Source: Bacilli bacterium | GTDB lineage: Bacteria; Bacillota_I; Bacilli_A; ML615J-28; CAG-698 | Assembly (NCBI GenBank): GCA_016282055.1 | Contig: JAEEJT010000172.1 | Coordinates: 1 to 6,804, forward strand | Direction: 5' to 3' | DNA length: 6,804 bases | Part shown: piece by piece, positions 1-5,998 of the stretch | How the letters are laid out: each line of letters opens with the position of its first letter | Numbering within the stretch: the stretch's first letter is position 1 | Position numbers and translations under genes: made by a program | The notes under the pieces: generated by a model | Seen by the model: only the letters and a program-made list of their open reading frames with translations | Database searches by the model: none | Told to the model about the DNA's origin: nothing

Positions 1-2
1 AA

Positions 3-1889
3 AAATTCATTAATTACATTGCTTATTTAAATGATTTATATCGAACAAATGAAAGATTAATGGATGTTGTTATTCATAATGATCATAGTTATGTTGTTCC
101 AAGTGAATACTATACGATTGAATCTCGTATTAATGAAATAAATAATATCATTAAAGATTTAAATAATAATCAAGAATATCAAGAGTTATATGGTGTTTTA
201 TACCATGCTCATCAAACTGATTATATGTTGATTCTTGATGCTATTGACATGTTTGACAAGTATAAAGATGTATTTGTGGATGCGGAAAAAGTTTATAATA
301 GTTTTGTGAAATTTGATGAATTAAAATCTATTGTTGAAAAAATAGAAGAACTAATTGCAGAAATTGGTGAGAACTTACGTCTATATAGTTTAATATTCAA
401 GGATAGTGTTAGTCGTTATTATTACAGCAACATTGAAAATAATGTGGATTATTTAACTAAATTACTTGATTCACAAGATGAATTAAATATCTATTTAAGT
501 ATCACACGTGGTATTGGTCTTTTAAATGAATATAAATTATATAGCATTATTAAATTCATTGAAGAGAATGATGATATTAATGGTATTGCTAGTAAATTTA
601 GTAAAGTATATTTTGATGGTATTATTTCAAGATATTTAGAATTACATGAAAATATTAAGAATTCAAAAGAATATGTTGAAACAATTACTAAAGCAGTAGC
701 TCTAGAAGATGTAATATGCCATCAAAGAGGTATCAAATACGTTAATGAAATATTAAGAAATATTCAAGTTGACATTCGTAAAAAGAAAATTAAATATTAT
801 GATTATCAAGACTATTTTGATGCTAATAAAAATAGATTACGTATATATCTTGCCAATAAGAATTTTGTAATGCAATATTATAAATACATTAATTATGATA
901 CTGTCATAGTCGACGATGCACATATGTTACTAACAGGAGATTATAATAATATCTTCCGTAATAAACAAGTTGTTATTGCTGGTGATTATCAAACTAATAT
1001 GATTGTTAATCAAAGTCTTTTATCGATGACAGCGACAGATAATTTAGTTGTTTTACGAAATAGATATCTAGTTGGACCAAGAAAGTTAACGATGAATATG
1101 CCTTCATTTGTGGCTCCTCATCAACTTAACTTTGGTGAAAATTCAGGAATTAAAGTTTTGGAAAAAGGACTTGATGATTATCTATATAATCTTTATATGA
1201 ATAATAATAAAGTCATTATTAATTTATTTGTTCGTGATATTGATACAATGCGTCAAGTATATGAAGATATTAGTAAATCATTTTTCAAAAAGAATATTCC
1301 ATCTGATGAAATTATTAGTTTCCTAAATGAGAATTTATGTGTATGTGATATTAATGTTCGTAATTATTTAGCAAGTGATGTTAATATCTTATTCTTAAAA
1401 GATTATTATAATGAGAATTCACAAATTGTGGCTAATAACTTATGTGAGATATTAATGCTCGCTAAAGAAGAACTTATTATATATGATACTAATGGTTTGT
1501 TGCTAAAGAATGTAGAGTCATCATTCTACAAGATGTTAAAAGAATTAATTATTAATAAAGACATATTCCAAAAAGGAAGAATTAGCGATGTTACAGCTGC
1601 AATCGAAAAAGAATTAAATTCAAGAGGCTATGAGGTTTATTATTCTGGTAATGGTATTAACATGATTATCAAATCACCTGATAGTGAAAAATTAGTTACT
1701 TTGTTTATTCTTTATAGTAACGATAATTCATCAGAAGTATTAAATATCTATCGTGATTTTTACAATCAATTCTTTAAGACTGGTCATGATGTTATCGTGA
1801 AAACAATTGTAGATCTAATGCGAGGTAACGTTGCTTTTGTGGATGAACTATGTCTTGAATTAACTAAAAAATTTAAAAAGGAGAAATAA
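3..1889 (+). CDS. C-terminal part of a degenerate superfamily 1 helicase-like protein (DUF4011-type), 5' end outside the window
   Basis: The frame is open from base 3 with no stop, and the ATG at 60 has no Shine-Dalgarno site, so the gene begins before the window. Residues below count from the ATG at 60. Residues 1-280 are a mostly helical insert. A Walker B-like VIVDDAH (282-288) follows, then RNKQVVIAGDYQ (300-311), which matches the motif III region RxKQVxVVGDxxQ of DUF4011-type SF1 helicases. LRNRYLVGPRKL (332-343) sits where those enzymes have LRWHYRSRHESL, so the motif IV arginine is L337. NNLCEILMLAKEELII (459-474) sits at motif VI (NVAxTRAK), with the arginine replaced by L467. Residues about 507-600 resemble the Vsr-like nuclease domain that ends such proteins, without its acidic residues. 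I infer an inactive helicase scaffold. Walker A would lie upstream and cannot be judged. The reading frame is intact, so this is not an obvious pseudogene. No tryptophan is present. Confidence 0.6.
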   Translation, partial: KFINYIAYLNDLYRTNERLMDVVIHNDHSYVVPSEYYTIESRINEINNIIKDLNNNQEYQELYGVLYHAHQTDYMLILDAIDMFDKYKDVFVDAEKVYNSFVKFDELKSIVEKIEELIAEIGENLRLYSLIFKDSVSRYYYSNIENNVDYLTKLLDSQDELNIYLSITRGIGLLNEYKLYSIIKFIEENDDINGIASKFSKVYFDGIISRYLELHENIKNSKEYVETITKAVALEDVICHQRGIKYVNEILRNIQVDIRKKKIKYYDYQDYFDANKNRLRIYLANKNFVMQYYKYINYDTVIVDDAHMLLTGDYNNIFRNKQVVIAGDYQTNMIVNQSLLSMTATDNLVVLRNRYLVGPRKLTMNMPSFVAPHQLNFGENSGIKVLEKGLDDYLYNLYMNNNKVIINLFVRDIDTMRQVYEDISKSFFKKNIPSDEIISFLNENLCVCDINVRNYLASDVNILFLKDYYNENSQIVANNLCEILMLAKEELIIYDTNGLLLKNVESSFYKMLKELIINKDIFQKGRISDVTAAIEKELNSRGYEVYYSGNGINMIIKSPDSEKLVTLFILYSNDNSSEVLNIYRDFYNQFFKTGHDVIVKTIVDLMRGNVAFVDELCLELTKKFKKEK

Positions 1890-1891
1890 AT

Positions 1892-2695
1892 ATGAATTTT
1901 GATTCAATTAAACAATTTTTTGTAGATTACTTTAATGGTAATCAAACAACGGGAATCATTAGGTTTGTTAGTGATGTTCTTGTTGTTTGTGGATTAGTAA
2001 TTGCGTTTTTCTTCTTCATTCATAAACGAATTAATGTTTGGCGAATTTTAGTTGTTTTAGGAATAGGAGTCGCAATATTCTTTTTGGCCATTGTCTTTGA
2101 ATTAAAAATCCTAACTAAATTTATGGAATATTTAGGAAGTTGGATCATTGGTTTCTTTATTATTGTTTATGCGGCTGATGTGAAAGTTGCTTTAGAAGGT
2201 AAACAAGTTAAAGAACATAGTGATAATAGTTTTAATTCTAACAAAGAGAAAGCCGACATTATTGCGGTTATCTGTCAAACAGTTGATTATTTATCAAAAA
2301 GAAAAATTGGTGCCTTAATTACATTCGAAAGAAAAGATTCATTAAAAGCAATTATTGCACCAGCAATTCAAATAAATGCGGATATCACACAAGAAATATT
2401 AACTACTATATTTACACCAGGTACTGCTTGTCATGATGGTGGTGTAATCATTCAAAATAATAAAATTGCATGTGCTGGTGCATATTACCCTTTAAGCGAT
2501 AATTATAACATCCCTAAGTTTTTAGGAACACGTCACCGTGCCGCAATTGGTATGAGTGAAAATAATGATTCAGTAACTATAATTGTATCAGAAGAAACAG
2601 GTAATATTTCTCTTGCAATTAGTGGTAATATTAACTTACAATTATCAATAGAGCGTATTCAAACTTTACTTGATGGATATTTGCCATCTAAATAA
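1892..2695 (+). CDS. cdaA: Diadenylate cyclase CdaA, membrane-bound c-di-AMP synthase
   Basis: Condenses two ATP into cyclic di-AMP, the messenger that controls potassium and osmolyte transport and wall homeostasis in Bacillota. The 267 residues fit CdaA (about 270). Three hydrophobic helices lie at about 24-43, 50-69 and 78-96, followed by the cytoplasmic DisA_N cyclase domain from about 120. Visible family motifs are GALITFER (140-147), HDGG (181-184), GTRHRAAIG (212-220, containing the RHR motif 214-216) and VSEETG (232-237). The normally near-invariant DGA reads DGG here, and the usual PLHDGA context is ACHDGG. The start has AAGGAG at 1878-1883, 8 bases upstream, inside the preceding gene, and the gap between the two genes is 2 bases, so the pair is co-transcribed and probably translationally linked. 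The usual partners cdaR (YbbR domain) and glmM do not follow; the next gene has its own promoter. Identity is secure; activity of the DGG variant is not proven by sequence. Confidence 0.93.
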   Translation: MNFDSIKQFFVDYFNGNQTTGIIRFVSDVLVVCGLVIAFFFFIHKRINVWRILVVLGIGVAIFFLAIVFELKILTKFMEYLGSWIIGFFIIVYAADVKVALEGKQVKEHSDNSFNSNKEKADIIAVICQTVDYLSKRKIGALITFERKDSLKAIIAPAIQINADITQEILTTIFTPGTACHDGGVIIQNNKIACAGAYYPLSDNYNIPKFLGTRHRAAIGMSENNDSVTIIVSEETGNISLAISGNINLQLSIERIQTLLDGYLPSK

Positions 2696-2738
2696 TTGAC
2701 AAATGTAAAATAATTGTTTTTTAAATAATTAATACCTA

Positions 2739-2767
2739 TTGACACATATTTTTTAAAGTGCTATAAT
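2739..2767 (+). promoter_or_regulatory. Sigma-A promoter with consensus -35 and extended -10
   Basis: TTGACA at 2739-2744 and TATAAT at 2762-2767 are separated by exactly 17 bases, and TGC directly precedes the -10 (extended -10). Transcription should start near 2774, leaving a leader of only about 19 bases before the ATG at 2793, too short for a riboswitch. This is as close to the housekeeping consensus as promoters get and suggests strong, constitutive expression of the downstream membrane protein gene. Confidence 0.9.
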
Positions 2768-2779
2768 GACATTATTAAT

Positions 2780-2785
2780 AGGAGG
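2780..2785 (+). promoter_or_regulatory. Strong Shine-Dalgarno site that fixes the start at 2793
   Basis: AGGAGG lies 7 bases before the ATG at 2793. An in-frame upstream ATG at 2766 overlaps the -10 hexamer and precedes the expected transcription start, so it cannot be the initiation codon of this transcript. The start at 2793 gives MKKFTKN, a typical positively charged lead into the first membrane helix. Confidence 0.9.
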
Positions 2786-2792
2786 AGAGAAA

Positions 2793-4352
2793 ATGAAAAA
2801 ATTCACTAAAAATATTTTATTTGTTATTGAATTCATTGCAGTTTTACTTTCAATATGGGCAGTTATCCCATTTAAAGTATTAGCTGGTGAATTATTCCCT
2901 GCGCTACAAATGGAATTTGAAACTGACTTTTTATTACGTTTCATAGTATTTCCAATTGTTGCGTTATTAATTGCGTGTGTTGCTTTATTGATTAGAAATA
3001 AAGTTGAAAAGAACAACGGCGAATCACATTTCGTATTTACACGTGCCGTATTTCTTCCACTTATATTCTATGTAATGGGTCTTGCATGTTATGTAATTAA
3101 TGTAGTTGCATGGTCTGATTTCTATCGTGATGGAACTGGTAATGGTCCTATGACAGTTACATTCTGCGCATTAATCTTAGCTGGTGCATTTTTATGCTAT
3201 GCATTATTTGGAAAATTATTCTCAAAGAAATTCGCAGAAAAGAAATTCTTAAAATTCTTATTCCTTGCTGTATTAGTAATTTTATTAGTATTAACTGTAT
3301 TTATGGGATTCATGAATAAACCATATTTATCTAACATTGGTGAAATCTGGATGTCTACTTTATTCTTTGAAGTAATTTTATTAGCATTATTCTTCATTGC
3401 ATATTTCTCAGTATTCACTCATGAACTTGCTTTAGCATATGATGCATTAAATAATCCTAAAGAAGAAAAAGCTGAAGAAGCAAAAGAAGAAGTTAAAGAA
3501 GAAGCTAAGGAAGAAGTTAAAGAAGAAGAAAAAGAACCAGAAGAACCTGAAATGAAAGCAGTTGTTGATTTCAAAGGATTCTATGCTGCTAAAGAAAAAG
3601 ACTTTGGTCCTGAACAAGAACAACCTGAAAAGGCTCCTAAAGAAGTTAGTGCTGATGATGAAGAATTATTCGCAATGCATAAATTTGCAAAAGATGCTTT
3701 AGAAGCAAAAGGCTATGATCTAAATGAAGTAGTTGAAAAAGAAGTTGTTAAAGAAGTTATCGTTGAAAAACCTGTTGAAGTTGAAAAGATCGTTGAAGTT
3801 GAAAAAGAAGTTGAAAAACCTGTTGAAGTTGTTGCTGCTCCAGTTGAAGAACCTAAGAAAGAAAAGGCTCCAAAACCTAAAGTTGATGTTCTTCCATCTC
3901 CTACTGCTTTACGTAATTACATTAGTGCTAATTATAAAGATACTAATGTTGTTCTTGATAACGATGGCGAAAGCTTCAAAGCATTCCGTGGTAAGAAGAT
4001 GTTCCTTAACTTAAAAGTTACTAACTCTGATTATCGTATCGTATTCCAACGTAAACCAATTTCAATCACTCGTTTATTAGTTAAATATCCATCAATCACT
4101 AAAGCTACTAGCCCTCAAGGTGATCAATGGTTCAAACTTGTTAATAAAGGCGATTATGAAGAAGTAGACTTACAAAATATCATTGAATTCTCTTATAAAT
4201 ACCTTGTTGATTTAGAAGAGAAAGCTGCCGCTGCTAAAGAAAAAGCAAAAGCAAAAGCTGCTGAAAAACGTAAAAAAGAACGTGAAAAAGCAAAAGCCGC
4301 TGCTGCTAAAGAAAAAGCTGCTGCCGCAAAAGCTGAAAAAGCCGCAAAATAA
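2793..4352 (+). CDS. Six-helix membrane protein with acidic repeat linker and C-terminal YjbR/MmcQ-like domain
   Basis: Not recognised as a named gene. The 519 residues fall into clear parts. Six hydrophobic helices lie at about 8-30, 47-67, 83-108, 119-140, 154-174 and 187-209. A cytoplasmic, very acidic Lys/Glu linker follows (222-253) with two copies of an eight-residue AKEEVKEE unit. After a less repetitive stretch (254-312) comes a VEK/PVEV-rich segment (313-352). A compact domain spans about 368-475. Its GKKMFLNLKV (400-409), the W446 region and IIEFSYKYL (463-471) follow the order seen in YjbR/MmcQ-fold proteins (strand, 'W..v', 'li..Sy.lv'). This assignment is inference from pattern. 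The C-terminus (475-519) is a highly charged Ala/Lys/Glu helix like the TolA stalk. Its own strong promoter and a terminator make it monocistronic, and frequent GCT, GTT, CGT and TTC codons suggest high expression. It may be a membrane-tethered scaffold or nucleic acid/ligand-binding protein; function is unknown. Confidence 0.8.
   Translation: MKKFTKNILFVIEFIAVLLSIWAVIPFKVLAGELFPALQMEFETDFLLRFIVFPIVALLIACVALLIRNKVEKNNGESHFVFTRAVFLPLIFYVMGLACYVINVVAWSDFYRDGTGNGPMTVTFCALILAGAFLCYALFGKLFSKKFAEKKFLKFLFLAVLVILLVLTVFMGFMNKPYLSNIGEIWMSTLFFEVILLALFFIAYFSVFTHELALAYDALNNPKEEKAEEAKEEVKEEAKEEVKEEEKEPEEPEMKAVVDFKGFYAAKEKDFGPEQEQPEKAPKEVSADDEELFAMHKFAKDALEAKGYDLNEVVEKEVVKEVIVEKPVEVEKIVEVEKEVEKPVEVVAAPVEEPKKEKAPKPKVDVLPSPTALRNYISANYKDTNVVLDNDGESFKAFRGKKMFLNLKVTNSDYRIVFQRKPISITRLLVKYPSITKATSPQGDQWFKLVNKGDYEEVDLQNIIEFSYKYLVDLEEKAAAAKEKAKAKAAEKRKKEREKAKAAAAKEKAAAAKAEKAAK
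3480..3527 (+). repeat. Tandem 24-base repeat coding AKEEVKEE twice
   Basis: Units at 3480-3503 and 3504-3527 encode the same eight residues and differ only in synonymous or near-synonymous third positions (GCA/GCT, AAA/AAG). They form the core of the acidic linker of the membrane protein and extend on both sides into further Glu/Lys codons. Such a tract could change length by slippage without breaking the frame. Confidence 0.8.
3762..3831 (+). repeat. Two exact 22-base direct repeats coding VEKPVEV
   Basis: The same 22 bases (starting GTTGAAAAACCTGTTGAAG) occur at 3762-3783 and 3810-3831, offset by 48 bases, a whole number of codons. They encode VEKPVEV within a Val/Glu/Lys-rich segment between the acidic linker and the YjbR-like domain. 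The arrangement points to in-frame duplication inside the linker. Confidence 0.8.
4230..4318 (+). repeat. Repeated Ala/Lys/Glu codons of the C-terminal helical tail
   Basis: An exact 17-base repeat (GCTGCTAAAGAAAAAGC) occurs at 4230-4246 and 4302-4318, 72 bases apart and in frame. The tract encodes an alternating Ala/Lys/Glu helix that ends the membrane protein. Composition alone predicts a long single alpha helix or coiled coil. Confidence 0.65.
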
Positions 4353-4363
4353 TGATTGATTAG

Positions 4364-4390
4364 AAGGAACCAATTTTGGTTCCTTTTTTT
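4364..4390 (+). terminator. Rho-independent terminator after the membrane protein gene
   Basis: AAGGAACC (4364-4371) pairs with GGTTCCTT (4378-4385) around the six-base loop AATTTT, and the descending arm merges into a run of seven T (4384-4390) followed by CTTTCT. It begins 12 bases after the stop codon at 4350-4352 and separates this gene from the next promoter. Confidence 0.9.
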
Positions 4391-4406
4391 CTTTCTGAAA
4401 AATAAC

Positions 4407-4435
4407 TTTTAAAAATACTTAATCTGTGCTATAAT
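4407..4435 (+). promoter_or_regulatory. Extended -10 promoter for the PAS/GGDEF-like gene and ispDF
   Basis: TATAAT at 4430-4435 is preceded by TGC (4427-4429), an extended -10. The region 17 bases upstream (TTTTAA, 4407-4412) is a poor -35, so the TG extension probably carries recognition. Transcription should start near 4442, giving a leader of about 18 bases. The ATG at 4460 has GGAG at 4448-4451, 8 bases upstream. With no terminator or promoter visible before ispD and ispF, this promoter probably serves all three genes. Confidence 0.75.
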
Positions 4436-4459
4436 GTTAAAAGAAATGGAGATGTAATT

Positions 4460-5998
4460 ATGATTGATTATTTGAAAACACCAGTTATAATTTTTATGTT
4501 ATTTATATTAGTTATTAATGTAATATTCTATGTGAAGAATATGCGAAGATTAAGTAGTTTATTAACACTTATTTGTACATTATTAATAGTTGGTGCATTA
4601 TTTGTTTTAAGAACATTAAATATAATTTTACCACAAATACTAAATCTTGAAGTAGAATGGATTTGTGCGATTGTTTGTGCTATCCTTCTTCTTGTGAATG
4701 TTATTTTATCAGGAATTGATAAAAGTAGTGACTTGTTTAAAGAAATACCAGCTGCTCTTGACCGCAAGATTGTTGGATATTTAGATAAGAATGGTAAATT
4801 AATTAAATTTGCTCCATACTTCTATGAGGAATTAAATTTATTAGATAAAGAACAAAAGAAATGGTATAAGAATATTGCTAAAATCTTTTATAATAGTAAA
4901 GAATTATCATATCAAGAATTGTTAGATGAATTAAAAGATAATGATGGTACTGAAGGCAAAATTACTATTGCTTTAAAAAATGAAGACGGATTTGATGATG
5001 AAGTTAGTTTTGATTTTGCTAAAATCAATATTGATAAGAATGATGAAGTAATTGGTTATGTTCTTGTTGCAAGACCTGAACAAAGCAAAAATCTAATTGA
5101 TGGCTTTGGTTATTTACTTGATAATATTGATGCGCCATTTGCTTATTATAATGATGACTCAAGAAATGTTATATTTAGAACAAATAAAGCATTTAAAGGA
5201 TTACTTGGTGTTAGAGGATATAATGTTACTTATTCAGAATTAAGAAGTCTTGTTTATCCAGAAGATTTAGTTATTTTTGATAAAGCATCATCAGAAATGG
5301 CAAACGATGATAGTTATATTTATCGTATGAAAACATCTTTAGGTTTAAAGAAATTTAAAGAAATTAAAGTCACAAAAGATAATCATGTTATTTCTATCAT
5401 CCAAATGATGAATGAAGTAAATGATAAGATACTTGATAAGAAAGTTGTCTTTGAAAAGATTGAAAAATTAATTAAAGATAATGAGCCATTTGGTGGAATG
5501 ATGGTATCTTTACATAGCTTTGTTGATTTATTTAATAATTGTGGTCCAATCGTTGCTAAAGAACTTGCTACAAGATATGTTGAATATCTTCAAAATGAAG
5601 TATTAGGTAAAGAAGATGTCATTTGTAAAATAAGTGATATTGAATATTTATTAGTATTTACTGATATCGATAGATTCAATGGTTTAGTTCGCGATATTCA
5701 AAATAAAGTATCAACAATTTCTCATTACGAATTTAATTTTGGTAATGAAGTATTAGAAACATCTAATTCAGTTGGAATCGTATGCAAAAACGAAAACATT
5801 AATAGCGCTAATGATTTTCTTAATGCTTTAGATAATTCTTTAGCACAAGCAAATGCGACTAATGAAGAAGATGGAATAAATTTATATGTCGCCGAAAAGA
5901 AGAAAGAATCTAACTCAAAATTAACAAAAGAAAACTATTCATTTGATAAAGTTAAAATTGATTTAGATAATAGTTTTTTAGATGATGATGAAATATAG
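4460..5998 (+). CDS. Membrane sensor-like protein: three helices, two PAS-like regions, degenerate GGDEF domain
   Basis: Not recognised as a named gene. The 512 residues begin with three hydrophobic helices (about 7-25, 32-60, 67-84). Residues about 96-207 look PAS-like, opening with a GYLDKNGKLIKF strand pattern (106-117) and closing with EVIGYVLVAR (196-205). A second PAS-like region (about 213-320) has APFAYYNDDSRNVIFRTNKA (225-244) and the typical YPEDL (266-270). Residues about 325-480 follow a GGDEF fold: the hairpin position reads CKISDIEYLLVF (389-400) where active cyclases have RxGGDEFxxxL, and SNSVGIVCK (435-443) plus LDNSLAQANATNEEDGINLYV (457-477) match the 'SiGia' and 'AD.AlY.AK..G.N' blocks. 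With SDIEY instead of GGDEF, cyclase activity is unlikely. The order TM-PAS-degenerate GGDEF recalls the front half of the c-di-AMP phosphodiesterase GdpP, but no DHH/DHHA1 domain follows; the protein ends in an acidic tail. The 3' end overlaps ispD. A ligand-sensing or scaffold role is inference. Confidence 0.75.
   Translation: MIDYLKTPVIIFMLFILVINVIFYVKNMRRLSSLLTLICTLLIVGALFVLRTLNIILPQILNLEVEWICAIVCAILLLVNVILSGIDKSSDLFKEIPAALDRKIVGYLDKNGKLIKFAPYFYEELNLLDKEQKKWYKNIAKIFYNSKELSYQELLDELKDNDGTEGKITIALKNEDGFDDEVSFDFAKINIDKNDEVIGYVLVARPEQSKNLIDGFGYLLDNIDAPFAYYNDDSRNVIFRTNKAFKGLLGVRGYNVTYSELRSLVYPEDLVIFDKASSEMANDDSYIYRMKTSLGLKKFKEIKVTKDNHVISIIQMMNEVNDKILDKKVVFEKIEKLIKDNEPFGGMMVSLHSFVDLFNNCGPIVAKELATRYVEYLQNEVLGKEDVICKISDIEYLLVFTDIDRFNGLVRDIQNKVSTISHYEFNFGNEVLETSNSVGIVCKNENINSANDFLNALDNSLAQANATNEEDGINLYVAEKKKESNSKLTKENYSFDKVKIDLDNSFLDDDEI

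Noticed and set aside
60..62. ATG at 60 as the start of the first gene
   Set aside because: The same frame is open back to base 3, no Shine-Dalgarno site precedes the ATG, and the upstream codons continue a plausible helical protein (YIAYLNDLYR). The gene is truncated by the window.
2696..2735. A second TTGACA (2696-2701) as another promoter
   Set aside because: No acceptable -10 lies 16-18 bases downstream; only AT-rich sequence such as TTAAAT at a poor distance.
2696..2738. Terminator after cdaA
   Set aside because: The T-run at about 2717-2722 is preceded only by a 4-bp ACAA/TTGT stem; no stable GC hairpin. Read-through into the next gene is possible.
2766..2792. Upstream in-frame ATG at 2766 for the membrane protein
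   Set aside because: It overlaps the -10 hexamer and precedes the expected transcription start; AGGAGG points to 2793.
2768..2792. c-di-AMP riboswitch ahead of the membrane protein
   Set aside because: The leader is only about 19 bases, too short for any known riboswitch; the same applies to the leader before 4460.
2753..3418. Minus-strand open frames at 2753-3016 and 3197-3418
   Set aside because: They lie opposite the membrane-coding part of a well-supported gene, have no ribosome site or recognisable domain, and reflect base composition.
3733..4014. Overlapping plus-strand frame rich in Lys and Leu
   Set aside because: It is the shifted reading of the GAA/GTT repeat codons in the linker; low complexity and no ribosome site.
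4528..4767. Minus-strand open frame opposite the membrane helices of the PAS/GGDEF-like protein
   Set aside because: No ribosome site, no domain, wholly inside a supported gene.
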